A program made the translations under genes and the position numbers. This document shows, piece by piece, positions 36,159-49,500 of a DNA stretch of 64,000 nt. How positions within the stretch are numbered: position 1 is the stretch's first letter; each line of letters begins with the position of its first letter. Below the pieces are notes generated by a model. It searched no databases, was not told where the DNA came from, and saw only the letters and a list, made by a program, of their open reading frames with translations. This DNA is from Lingula anatina (taxonomy: Eukaryota; Brachiopoda; Lingulata; Lingulida; Lingulidae), in NCBI RefSeq assembly GCF_001039355.2, contig NW_019774214.1, positions 172,214 through 236,213 of the forward strand, read 5' to 3'.

Positions 36159-38453
36159 ATGCACAACTTGAGGGGCCTTCTAGAATGAATTAGTGTAGGT
36201 CACAATAGCTGCATTTAGTGCACACTAACTCCACAGGGACTCTTGCTGAATGCAATTAGAATGACACATTAACACACCTCCTTATGTCTTGAATTTAACC
36301 ATGTGATAACCATATGATAACCATGTGTTAACCAGCGTTTTTGTATTCTACTCAGTGCCGAGAAGATGTGTGTTAGCCTGATGATGTGAACATCTTAATT
36401 GAGAAGACCCATAAAGTTAGTGCACACTAGTTATTTGAGACATTTGTCATTCTGAACAGCCCCCAAGATAAAGTAAATTATGCAGAAGTCGAAATAATAA
36501 TTTTAGCTGTCTGTGTTTAGGCTAAATAATGTCTGAGTGGTTTTGTTAGCCAGAAGCTAGCGTCTTGGGGTTATGTAACAGTTCACTCACTGACCGTAAG
36601 CTAACATGACAAAGTAAATGATGTGTATGCCACTGGGTTATTGTTGGTCAACAACAAACAAACATCATGCCATGTTGAGTCCACATATTTGTACAGAGAA
36701 AGCTCAGGGCAGTTTGCACACAGCCTGTAAGCTGAGAAGGGGAGGTCAAGCATCCCCAGTCTGTTTTCACATTCCCACAAACTGCACGAGCATGTCAGTT
36801 TTACACATTATTAACTTATATGATACTGAATATTAATTGCAAGAGAACATGACCAGTGTTCAAGATTTATTTTTGTTTGCAAATGATATGGTCCATAATA
36901 TAGACTTAAAATTTTATTGTCCAACCCTTTACAGCACTTTGGCTGCATGCTGATAGTTTGTCCTGCATGCTATATTGTCATCAAGTCTCTAATCTGTCTA
37001 AGTGTCATCCACTTTAAGAACTTGGTTAAGAAACACCCTTTATACTTGGCGACATGTAATTAGCTTTGGTAATGTATGGTATAAGCCGCGGTGATAAATT
37101 TTAATAAATGTGCCTGCACATCCATTCAATATTTCATTGTGGTAAGTATACTGTGAACTTCTGTACCCTTCATATATATTGTGTGACTAGTGTCATCTCT
37201 CTATGGCTTTAATTTGTTTTAAAGCCTTGAGAATTCAGTCCAATACCCAGCAGTATCTTAGAGGAGTTCTTTTTCTTTTTTGTTAGTTTCTATTTTTCTA
37301 CCTCTAGAACTGAGCAAATGTAAAAAAAAAAAAAAAAGAAAAAATGACACAGAACCTAGAAAAATTTTTTGATTTAGGTTGGATCTTTTCCCAGGCAAAA
37401 TGGTAATTCTTTTGAACCTCCACAGCCTCCCACCTAACCCCCCCCCCCCCCCCCCACCCACCACCACACGGGGCTGGTACTTGCTGTCATTTTGAGCACT
37501 TAGTAGATTGATATGATAAAAACTTTATCAGTTGATGAACTGACCATCATAATTAGCACCAGTTGTCATATATCATAAAGATGTCTTGTATTATTTATGG
37601 TTGCAGTATTCAAATAAGACCTCAGGTCCATAGTAGATTAATTTTGTAATGTGGTATACTAAAACATAATACTATTAAATACAAATAATTATAAAATCAA
37701 AATTTGCTGAGTCTCATGTGGTCCCTATATTAGAGCTGCCCAACAGAGTCCAGTCTTTTTGATAGAAACAATAAAATACCAGAAATATTCCTATGTATTT
37801 GATAATTCACTGGCACATTGTAGGTTGAATCTCTGCATATTAAGATCACTTAAACATGAAAGGAGGTGGAGACGACACACAACATGGACATCTTTGACAC
37901 AATAATGCCTACGTACCTTCAATTGCCTCATCACATGATCATTGGACATTATACAGATGACAATTCTCAGACCGACAATTGAGGGATGAAACGACTTCGT
38001 TGTAAATGAAGCTTTAATGTGTTTGCAATTATGTATATTAATCTTAGACCCAATTAAGTAAATGTCAATGTTATTAAGCTGGTAGCAAAATGCTGTACAC
38101 CTATTTATTAGCAAGGCATACTAGTTTATGTATGTAAAGCATGCTCACCTTTAACTGGTGCAAGTACATGCATATGGAAATTCTAGATCAACAAGATAGA
38201 GGTCTGTCAGGGATAGGTTATATAGTTATGCATATTTGAATCTTCACAACATTTGATGTTTTATACATTTAAAATCATTTGTGCACATGTCTTATTCAGT
38301 TTTTTGTGTTATTATTATTTTCAGTGTTTCATTATGAAGTAGTGCATCATAATATTGAAAATCCTAATTTGTGCACCATCATTTTCTGCTTTTTGCCTGT
38401 ATATTTGACAGCTTTGCTGATTTTTTTCCAGTGTTTCAATCTCTTGCCACAGA
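36159..38453. other. rest of the presumed 5' intron of the ADF-H gene
   Basis: Contains the repeat at 36220-36370 and C/A homopolymers near 37321-37337 and 37437-37455. No coding exon was recognised. Confidence 0.4.
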
Positions 38454-40948
38454 ATGAGTACCACCGCAGACGTAGCAGATGAGCAAGGACTTGCGGAAGC
38501 TTTGGCTGATCTAAGGTCAGATGACACGGAGGTCAACCTCGTAGTTCTGGGTCACGTCAACGGCAACCCTAACCTCGTTGATGTCGTACATGTGGGTACG
38601 TATAAATAGAAAATCCTACAAAATAAGCATCTGATATCAGGTATTCCACATCTGTATTTACCTTATACATTTTGCTATTTATTTAAGAGAGTGAATCTTT
38701 CAATACATCCAGTAGTTTGATATCATTAAGAGAAAAAAGAAAATGAATCTAATAATACAAGGATTCAATGATGTGATCCTGTGATGTGATCAGGATCACG
38801 TCTTAAACAGTGGTGTGGTCACATGACAGATCATGTGACAGGTCAGCCATCTGTATCTGCTTATCTTATATTTTTTACAATTTATTTATTTATTTATTTA
38901 TTTATTTCTATTGTATTTCTAGGGACAAGCCTCTCTGAGGTGTCAGATGTTCTGGACCCTAAGCAGACTATGTATGTGGTGGTCAGACTGACCAGCACCT
39001 TTGACATGTCCACCACCGTTAAGTTTGTGTATGCACACTGGTAAGGACCACAGATTTTTTTCCTCAAGATTTTTTTTCATCAAAAATGGACAAAAATATT
39101 TAAAATGTTCAGCCATCAGTTTGTCTTATGCATGTTGTTTTTAAAAGCATTTGGATCTTTTAATTTCTGAATGACAGTTTACATGTACTTGTATTTTTAT
39201 ATTTAACTCAATTTTGATTTCAGATTCTGTATATTACTTTTAATTGACATTGGTGAAAGAGTGTATTTTCTCCTAAATAATCCACGAGTGAAATGTAATC
39301 ATTTCAGGGTGGGAAACAAAGTCCCGTATGCAACGCGAGGGAAATGTGGCGTAGTGCATGAAAGTGTTCGTAGCCGTCTGGGGGCCTTCCACTTGGAGCT
39401 TGAAACCGATTCTGTAGAAGACCTAACACAGGAGGCCATCATGCAGAAGGTAGGTGCCACACTGGCTTGTCTTGTCAATGTTATGGGTTGTTTTGTTACC
39501 AGTTAAAAATTATTTTATTGTTCATACAAATTTTGCTGAATTAGTTTTAATATTTTCCTTATGATGGACAAGAATGTTAATGGTGTATGGCACAATATCT
39601 TATATTATACATGTGGTACATTGTATGCCATAATAATAATGTGTATAGTTTGAAATTGAAAGATACTTGGACACTTTTGCTATCAATAGATAAATTATTC
39701 AGGATGGCTGTTCCAAGAATGATGTCTTCTCAATGAATATTTCTTATTGTAAATAATGTGATGTTTCTGTTCATAAAGCTTGAAGAAAACTCTGGGACCA
39801 AATCTAAAGTATTAGAATCCACTGAGGGCAGACAGGAGAGGGGGTTTACATCCAGTCAAATTTTAAGGTAGTAGTATAGCTGAATTTGGATTATGGAAGT
39901 AAGAAAAGGAACATATCTAGGTCACTGTGGAAGAAATTATTGCTGAGAGACAGAATTTTTGTCAAGAATTAAATATAATCTCTGGTGCTACCAGGTACGC
40001 AAGTATTGATAATGTAAGAATTCTTGCTTGGTTGAGGTAGAATCATACGTGATGAGAGATACTGATATTTAAAAAAATTAACATTTGCACTTCTTTTGCA
40101 GTAATAAAACCAGTTCAACGGGTCACAAGTCCATGTCTTCAACTAAAGTCAATGCAGTGAGCAAAGAGGGCGCCCCTGTGCAGTTTGCCCCAGAGGTGCC
40201 AGATGCTATAGCTGATGTTCGGTAAGGGGATTCAAGACATATTGAACTACTATCAAGTCCATTTTATATGAACCCTCTCGTTGTTAAACTTTGAGAATTA
40301 AATTTTACAAAAGTGGAAGTAAGCATTTTTAAGGCATTAATTACTGCAATTTTTTCTGAATTACTTACCATTAAAAAGTGAATCACATCACCAAACAGAC
40401 AAAAAAAAAGAAAGAAAAAGAAAATTTTTCAACATGATATAAAACACATTATAGTTATCAATTATACCATGGTCTGCATCTTTAGCTTTATAGCTCATGT
40501 GTCTTTTTGTCCATTTTTTGTAACACAGAGATGATGGCACAGCCACTAACTGGATGTTGGCTGGCTATGAACGTGGCGACCCCAAGCAGCAGATAGTGGT
40601 ATTAGGCTCTGGCACAGGTGGGCTGGAAGAACTGAAAACGGGCTTTGATAATTCTCTTGCCATGTACGCCCTGCTCAGAGTGACTGATGTGGTGGACGAT
40701 ATCACCACTGTGAAATTTGTCTACATTTTATGGTGAGCATGTTCAGTATTATTTTCATTATGGAGGGTCTGTGAGGGTCTTTGTGTCAAAAAAGAAAAAC
40801 TTTCATACTTCTCCCATTCACACGAAAAAATTTAACTGATTTGAGATGCATTTAAGAATTATTTTAATTGAAAGAAAAATCTGAAAGTGATTACTGGAAA
40901 TGACTACTTTCACTTGCAAGTTCTCCCCCCCCCCCCCGTCTCTTTTTG

Positions 40949-41015
<67 letters not shown>

Positions 41016-41717
41016 CCTGAGGAGTTAAAGTCAGTACATTTCCTTATTTCTCAGGATGGGAGACAAGGTGAAGCCCATGAGTAGAGCCAAGGTGTCCACA
41101 CACAAGGGAGCCGTAGAGGAGATGTTCAAACCTGCACATGTCACAATCTTTGCCTCAGATCTCAGTGACTTGAAGGGAGTTATGGATAAGGTGGGTTAAG
41201 TGGAGAATGTGCCAGCTTTGACAAAATGGGGAAACTCTGAGTAGGAATTTAATAGTTTTATGTGTGTGTGCTAGAGCACTGTAATGACTGACTCTCAGTG
41301 CTTATTGTTCATTGGTTCTTTCCTAGTTTAGATAGAAACATTAATTAAGAATGTTTTTCTTCACAATTAAGTAAAGAAAATGTGCTCTGCATATGTGTAA
41401 TAGTTAATTCATAAAAACAGACACTGAGGCTGAGTCTTGACTCAGCATGTCCATAGATAGCATTACTTTCCTGTTAAACTATAATATAATTTTGATATAA
41501 TTATTGACTTTTTTTTTGGAAAACAAGCAGCTGTTAGTTGCTGTTAGGTAATTTTTTCTAAGAGTAATTACAAACTATCCTTATGTCTTTAAGGCCGAGT
41601 TCCATATTTGCTGTGAGAATATTTTTCTCTTTCCCTGTGGCTCTGACCTTTTTGTTGCAATTATTCCTTCAGGTAACTTCTGCCTCAGGAACCAAGGTAC
41701 ACGTGAGATCCTCCTGA
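38454..41717 (+). CDS. double ADF-homology (coactosin-like) actin-binding protein
   Basis: Eight exons join in frame: 38454-38595, 38923-39040, 39308-39449, 39779-39867, 40102-40221, 40529-40732, 41055-41190 and 41673-41717 (331 residues). The ATG at 38454 lies two bases after a splice acceptor. The chain has two ADF-H domains (about 8-150 and 200-325) joined by a Ser/Thr/Lys-rich linker. Domain 2 matches coactosin best: VRDDGTATNW, ALLRVTD, TTVKFVYILWMGDKVKPMSRAKVSTHKG (coactosin has VRDDGSAVIW and a similar WxGxxVxxxxRAKxxTxKxxV). Domain 1 repeats the pattern: VVVRLTSTFD, TTVKFVYAHWVGNKVPYATRGKCG. Coactosins bind F-actin side-on in the cytoplasm without severing. Exon junctions fall at equivalent places (TG|G of the Trp codon) in both domains, pointing to internal duplication. 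Animal coactosin normally has one domain; twinfilin has two but differs in sequence. Confidence 0.85.
40954..41014. repeat. (CT)n(CA)n microsatellite
   Basis: Adjacent CT and CA runs in the last-but-one intron of the ADF-H gene, about 40 bp before exon 7. Confidence 0.95.
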
Positions 41718-44700
41718 AGCTGCGGCCATTCATCCACGATCACCTGCTTAGGAACATCATTCTGTTACCATAGTGAACGTTTTGATTCATCCTGTTGTTT
41801 TAAACCACGTTGAAGATGGAATTTTTAATTAAATGCTGTACTGGAGCTTATTGCAGTTTGCAGCACGGTAACAAGGCCTTATAGTGGTAAGACTGAAACA
41901 GAGTGACCACAGATTTAAACTTAAGCTTCAGTACGAGATCGGATGAAAATTCCATCTTTATCTCAACATTCTGATACATTCTTCATTCACCAGTGAACAG
42001 CTTGTTATTAAAAAACATTAGTCTGCGACCAGTATTTTATATTTATGAATCATTCCTTCTTTTTCTTTCCAAAATATTCCCAGGAAATAAGGATTTCCAT
42101 GAATATTATTAGTAGTTAGTAACTTCCATAAATATATGTATGAAATAAATATTTCCAAAAATATTTGTAGGAAATTAGAATGTCCATAAATGTTTGTAGG
42201 ATATTAGGATTTATTAGATTTAATTTCTTTGTATTGGTTAAAGAGCAAAGAAACTAATTGTGTGGAAAAGCTGAATTGTAATATTTTCTCTTCTTCATTG
42301 GCACTGCACTGGCGGTTTGTGCCCAGCCACTGGTTTCAGCTCAAACCAGATTTACAAGTTTTAAAGCTATGCACCTGTATTTTGTTAATAATTGTTAAGA
42401 ATGTATAAATCTGGTAAGCATTTGCTTTTTAAATATATATAGTATGGTATATGAAGTATATTCATTCACTCTATAATTTGTTTTTCATATTTAACCTGAT
42501 GGATAAGAACATGCTTATTATGTCTTTTTGAAAAATTCTGAACAGTGTCTTTCCAGACTTGTTTGTTGATAATTGAGACAAAATGTTCAAATTTAGAGTT
42601 ATATGTATTTAGATTACAGATAAGTAATCATTTTGTCTTTTAAATATTGATGAGATAATTACTCCCATGTTAACTGCCAAGGTGCCTTTATTCTTTAAAA
42701 TTGACTTTGAATAAGTGTGACTGAGATAGCTTTAGCTCAAAAACATTTTATTCCTTAAGTATTATGTAAATGAAATGATTGATCAAGTAAATGTTAGATG
42801 TGCAATTGTATTCTGTTTCTTTTCAAATTTAGTATGTATTTTACTGAAGTAAGAAAATGTGATTGTCATTTGATTCTAAACTATTTATTGAATGGGAAAT
42901 TTTATTTTTATTCAGCACCACCTGTATGCAATGATATTATTATAGATCATGCCATTTTTGTGCAAAGCAGAATTTGTCCTATTGATCGTACCAATTTGAA
43001 CTACATATTGATGTTACATTTTCAAAATTATACAAATATTTGACTGACAGTATTTTCAGCAGTAGTAATAGTTTAAAAAGATTTTTACTGCAAGTGAAAG
43101 ATTATTTATTCAACCATGTTATACCCCATTCCCAGAGATAAGATCGATCCCACTAGATCGACCTAACTCCCTGGGGGTTCACGCTAAATAGCTGTTAGCC
43201 GAGCGGGCACGAAAGTTAATTACCCCCTTACAGCTTGTAGTAGGCGGGATGGACATTTAAGCCAGATTATCTGACAGTAATCTAGTGAGACTCCCAACGG
43301 GGATAGATCGATCTAAAATCTATGGGAATGCGCCCTTAGACTCATGTACTATCTGCTCTTTTTGCTGTAACTAAACCTAAGATTTATATTTAAGAAAAGT
43401 TGAAGAATCCTTAATGAATATTCACATGCTTTTTAAATATATAATGAATCAGATCAACTGAATATACCAAACTTTTAGAATATTGAATATTTCATTGACC
43501 AAGGCTAGACTCTAATTTAGACATTATAGATAGCTTTTTAAGAATCTCATAGAGCTTTTGCCTTCTTTTAATAATACATGTATCACTGATGGCTTTTAAT
43601 TTTTTTCTGTGGTGTTTGTGTTTTTTCAGACTGTAAGCAAACTGGCAAACATTTAAGAACTATTTTTGTTACAGAAGCATTCCGTGTTAATGATTGAGCC
43701 AAATTTGACTGAATTATGATTATCATAAATTACCTGTGTATCATGTGAAAGCAGTTCTGACATTCATCCTTTTAAAAAGATTAGTTCAAGATGTAAGGAA
43801 ATATTAAAGATTAGACCAATTCATAAGTTATTTATAACTAATAAATGAGATGATGAGTGAATTTGTTCAGCGAGTACTTTGTTTAACTATGTTGCACTAA
43901 TACACAGAGATGACCCTCTTCTGGATTTATACGGAAATTTGGATGTTTGTGAAAAAAATATCAAATTATTAAGCGGAAAATACATAGGCATGTAAGCCCT
44001 AAACATCAACCCTATAAAATGTTCTTTTTTTCATCTCCCAAAGTTGTGTACCCAACAGATAACTAATAATACAAATAATTATTTAATAAAGGGGGAGAGA
44101 GAGAGAGCAAAGAATACATTTGTATTTTTATTTCTGTCTCATTACATTTCATGCTCGCAAAATTCCGATAAGCAGAAGAAGGATCTGATTTGAAATGCTT
44201 ATCAAGTTATTAGCCTTTAGATCCTAAATATCATTTTAAATTAAAAGCCAATTAAATAAATGATTATTTTATTATTGGTTACTGATTATTTTGTGTCAAA
44301 TCATGCAATGCCGGGATTCCTTTTTCAAACTTCTGAAGGCTGAGTGAAGTTGGCAAACCATACTATCTAAGGAAAGAAGCAGGCAAGGGCTGAACCAGAA
44401 GATTTCATGGAAGCATAATTTCTGTAGATGCAAAGAGCCTGGCAGTCACACCCTACCCTGAAATGTGAAGGTGAGGAAACTTATCAAAGCAGAAACTGCC
44501 TTAGAATATATTGAAATTCTTTCGGACAGTTTTCGTGACTTACTTCAAAGTCTTCACAGAAATCCAAGATCATGGAATAATGTTACTGTGGCTGTCATGA
44601 GTAAAGAAGCCTCAACAGCTTTAAAGGACATGCCTCCTTTAATCTTTGAAAAACAAATGAAGTGACGTAATTACTCAGACATGGGGAAAACTCTGGAGAC

Positions 44701-44772
44701 ACTGAGAGTCTGAAGGACCTGCACTACAAGAAATCTGCAGGTCCTCCAAATTTTGAACCTATTCATCTATGT
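41718..44772. other. 3' UTR and intergenic region
   Basis: AT-rich. The first part is probably 3' UTR of the ADF-H gene; several AATAAA-like hexamers exist and I cannot choose one. It includes a MITE-like element at 43123-43336. No gene recognised. Confidence 0.5.
43123..43336. mobile_element. MITE-like element with TIR around CCCCATTCCCAGAGAT
   Basis: Left ACCCCATTCCCAGAGATAAG, then ATCGATCCC; right GGGATAGATCGATCT, then CTATGGGAATGCGCCC. The ends are imperfect inverted repeats, and the interior is more GC-rich than its surroundings. The CCCCATTC end recalls family 1 and the 692-bp element. Confidence 0.65.
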
Positions 44773-45588
44773 TTACATGTGATTCATTACTATGTATTGT
44801 ATTTTTACAAAATCCTTGCGACTCCAGAGGACTTGAAATATATACCACCATGTCTGATTCTTACTGAAACTTTCATTTAGGGGAAAAAAAACATTGAATA
44901 CATCTAAGTAGAAGTGAATACTTACACACAGGAATAGCCCTGACTAGAGCACTTGTCTCCTATGTTGTTAGCATGGCATGGACTGAGGACGTTGTTACAG
45001 TCACTGCTGGAACTACTGCTGACTGCACATACAGAGAGGGATGGGCATTTTACAGACAAAAGTTTACAGTTTATAAAATTTTAAAGAACAGCAAGCCTAA
45101 ATGTTTGTTTCGTTTGGTTCAATTCTCATTTTCCTTTTAGAAAACCTGAATTTTATGTCAAATATGTATTAAAAGAAAATCACATCTTGCTTATATACTG
45201 AAAGAATACAATTTCAAATTTTTTCAAATAGAATTTCAAAACAGAAGGCTTGCCAATTGAAATGACTTTCCATTGCAGAGAAAAAAAAAATGGTCTTAAA
45301 GTCCTCATGTCCTCAAATTTTAATCATAATTTGGTTGGTAAAGATGACTAGCACATTTTTTAATGGTGCAATTCCTACAATTTCTACTATTATTTTATGA
45401 TCAAATTAGACTTCCACGTGAAACCAATATTCTAAAATTAAAATCAAATGATGTTCACAACAATGTGTGCTTCTACAGGGCTTACCTGTTAGCCCATTCT
45501 CACACCCCGTGCATGCGCCGTGCACTGACTGCACGATACAAACTGCAACAAACAGCAACACTACCAGTCTCATAGCCAAATGTACCAT
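44773..45588 (-). CDS. small secreted cysteine-rich peptide
   Basis: Exon 1 (45588-45486) starts with an ATG and encodes a clear signal peptide (MRLVVLLFVAVCIVQSVHG, after five extra residues) and ACTGCENGLTG. Exon 2 (45022-44926) continues in frame with a Ser run and the cysteine pattern DCNNVLSPCHANNIGDKCSS, then GYSCV. Both have good splice sites. A third exon (44863-44773) after a TTTCAG acceptor would give a short tryptophan-rich tail and stop (96 residues in all). This last exon is weakly supported and another may be used instead. The mature peptide has six cysteines in two groups and no recognised family. Its role is unknown; secretion is the only firm prediction. Confidence 0.5.
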
Positions 45589-46505
45589 CGTAAGAAGTTT
45601 ATTAGACTCAAAATCTGCAGACAATTGGTGGCAGCAGACATAAATATACCCAGCAGAGTAATTAACAGTCTGGTGACACGTAGCAGTCTGAATGGATGTT
45701 ACAGTAGTTGTCCATTTTTTTTTCAGCAATGCAGGTTGTACACAATGCAAGATGACCTGATAAAATTGAAAACTCAAGCAAAAACAGGAGTTAAAAAAAA
45801 CAGAAAAAATAATCACACGAGAATTAAGAGAAAATGAGGGCAAAATTGTAAAATACAATTCAATAGAGAAAAAAGAATAATGAGAATTAAGATTTTTTTC
45901 ACAGAATTCAAATCAATACGATTGCAGATCTGAGTGTATGAATTAATGATTGAATAAAAAAATAATTATTGATATCTGAATGAACATTGGAACAACAAAA
46001 ACAAATACCAGCTGCCATTTGAAAGAACACCGTTAGAAAAAGATGAAAATTACACACTAAAAACATCACCTGGCATATGAACATAAAGAAAATAAAAAGA
46101 ACACAAATTACTGCAAAATGTTCATTTTATTGAAATATTACAAAAGTACTGAAAAATTGAATCTACTATTACATTACAGCAGAGAAAGCTTTTATCACAC
46201 ACAGGTTTTTCAATATTTAAGCAGTGTTTGTCCAATGTTCACACAGTTGAATGTCATTGGTGTGACCTTTGTGACCTTGACCTTTGTAGTGTGACCTGTG
46301 ATAACGAGAGATCTTTCAGTGAAGCTCCTCTAACCAAGGCACATCAAACTTAATACTCCTTGAAATGGGAAAATATTATTTCAACCTTCAGGTGGTTGTA
46401 GTACTATACAACACCAAAAAAATCGGTAAGTGACACCCGTTTGGAGATTTTTGATATGACAGATCTTCAGACAGGCGAGGGTTTATTGGCTGGACTAAGT
46501 GTCGA
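45589..46505. other. spacer and TTC12 3' UTR
   Basis: On the minus strand, TTC12 reads out here. An AATAAA lies at 46131-46126, about 375 bp past its stop. AGGTCA-like repeats occur near 46255-46300. The proximal part is the promoter side of the small secreted peptide gene. Confidence 0.5.
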
Positions 46506-49500
46506 TCATGTCTTCACAAACTTCATGACAGAATGCAGAATTTCTATTCCATGAAGCTCACGCAGCCTCTCTAAGTGTCTGGAAAATAACAGTTCACATG
46601 AAAATAAAAATGCCTTTTACATAGCAAACCATACACCTCATGTTTTTATATCATGTGGGTATTGTCTCAAAATAATCAGCCTTATGCTTATCTGCATTAC
46701 TACATCTACTAAAAAATGTATGAAAAAATTCCCCACTAAATCTCTCATAAACTGTTTACTCTTCTACTAACAACATAACATTATCTAAGGTGCCATGACG
46801 TCAAAAGACTACTCAGAATTTTCGTTCCTTACCTTGTATCTCCTTGAGTCAGCTTAGCAATGAGAATGGCACAATTTTCCTGAACCCCTGTCCTCTTGCC
46901 GTCCCTCACTATGACCAGGAGGTGCTGAATGATGTTGGTTTTCACCAGTTTTTGGCACACCCTGTGGTTCTCCGCCAGGTGTGCCAGGCACAGGGCCGCA
47001 TTGCCAACTACGATCTCGTCCTGACTCTTTAGAAGCTCTACTAGAGGACCCAGACCTGGAATACAGGGTGACAAGTAATTTACGTGTAGAAACACAACCT
47101 CATACACAGCGTGACTGGTCATTTAAATGTGGAAACACAACCTGATACACAGGGTAGTTGATTATTTAAATGTTGAGCAACAACCTTAAACACAGGTCAC
47201 TGAAATTTCAGGTGAGGTGCTGCAAGTCTTCTTTATGTTGAAATCATAACAGCACAGAGAGTTCATAAAATGCTTTCCTGGGAAGTGGAAACCTGTAACG
47301 CACATGAACCTACACACTCAAAAAGACCTTGCAAGAATGGCACTAAACCCCATAACTTGAATGACTATTATTGAGGTCAAATAAAACAGCCAAAGTGGTG
47401 TGCTACAGATCAATAATTATGTCTATTTGTCTTTATCATCCCACCTTTATTTTCTACAATACTGTCTCTAGCCTCCTGGCTGACCTTGGTACACGCGGAG
47501 ATACAGCGGACTGCTGGCTTTGTAAGGGTAGCTTTCTCACTCTGAAAGATCATAAACAAACAAGGTGGAAAATGACTGATATTGGGGACAACTCAGTTAA
47601 CCTGAAAAAGGGCCTGTGATAAGGTAGAAACATTGTGTTCTCTGTTTCAACGTTAGATCCAGTATTAGAATTAATTTCTTAATCACCTTAAAGAGGATAC
47701 CTTAAGAACTATGAAAAAAAAAAAAAAGAAAGAAAGGAGAAAAAGTATCAGGAACTGAAAAAAATAGGAAGTCAAATTTTGGTGTTGAAAAAAATTGACT
47801 TCTAGACTTAAATATGTCAGACTGCTTTTGTTTATTTCATTAAAAAGCTATTCATTAGAAATGATTCATAACTGCAACTGTTGCCAGCCACCAACTTACC
47901 CGTATAATCTGTACCAGTAACTGTGTAATATCCCGTGAACACATCTCGCGGGTAGTCTCTGTTGAATGTGGCAGGATGTTTCCTATGACAGACAGCGCCC
48001 TCTCCTGGACAGCCTCTTTTTCACATTTGGTGTACAGATCTTGACACGTGATGCACAGATCCAGCTCGTACTTGTGTTTCGTAACAGCAGTGTTGTCGTA
48101 CAAGAGATTGAGTAGCAGTCCCAGAAGAGCAAACAATGTTTCTTCTCCGAGTTTATTGGCATGCTTTTCTGAGTATTCTTTCTGAAATAACAGGGGGAAA
48201 ACAACTATATTATCTTCTTTAAAAGAATACTAATAATTGTATGTATACCTAAAATAATTACAAATAAAAATACCCAGTAACTTGCAGAAAATATATTTTG
48301 TCTTAAAGCTGCTCACAGGAAATTGTAAGGAACATTAAGCAGCTAAATACAGTTCAAATTTCTTAATATCAATTCATTGTTTGGATATATTCTCCTACAA
48401 CATATATAACAACAGATGTCACTGTACACATTTCAATACTGTACACAAGTTCTCGACCCTGACAGAGGATAAAAAAGAACAGGAAAAAAGACTGAAAAGA
48501 AGTTACAGACTGAAGATGAAAAAAGACTGCAGAAAAGTCAATCTATTATCTAGTTAACATACCAACATGTGGCAACATCCCTCCCAACACTGTTCCTTGG
48601 CACAGATCTTGTTCCGTATGAAGGCATCACCACACAGGTTGGTCATACTGGACAGGACAGATGGAAGAATGACGGGATTACTGGTGCCTTTCAACTGAAA
48701 TAAACATCAAAACTGATCAGATTTTTTTCTGAATTTGACAGATTACAAATACAGACACAGTTTGGCAATACACTTGATTGACAAATTGCTGGATGTGGCT
48801 TGAAATGAATTTAATGAATTTTGAATAGAAATTTTCCTCCTAAAGCATGCAATGGAGAAGTGATTAAAACCGTAAGCATAGAAATCTATTAGCATGGTTT
48901 GCTCATACAAATACAGACACAAAAAGCTGACTCAATTAATGTTTTTCCTTTTGTTCATGTTATGTTTGGTATGAGTCTTTCAGCATAAAACCTCTGTAAG
49001 ATGGTACATACCAGAAACTTTTCTAAGGTTGGCAGGACCATTTCTTCAAAACCTGGCCTCAGCTGAGCTTTGAATCTGAAACAAAAAAAGACCCTTGGTC
49101 AGGAATCATTTTTGATGGATAATATTATAATATTCTTGTGTGACAAAAAACTGCCCATTTACTAACTTTTTCCAGTTTGTATCTCTAAACAACCTCAAAA
49201 TCAAAAATTTTGATAAAAATACATGGAGTGCAAAATCTAAATTTTGAAAGTCAAATCTTTATAAGGTTTTATCCCAAACTTTTAATGCATCAACATGCAT
49301 AAAATTTAAATTGTTCTTTATTAATAATAAGTAACAGCAACAGGGGATTTGATTCAGTCCTTGAGAAATCCACTAAAAATAGATCATCCTCTCAAAAATC
49401 TATAACAAAGATATGATAAGGCCCCACTGAATAAAAGCCCCAATTTACCAAAGAAATACCCTTTATAAAACAAATTATAAATTAGAAACAAGTGTGTACA

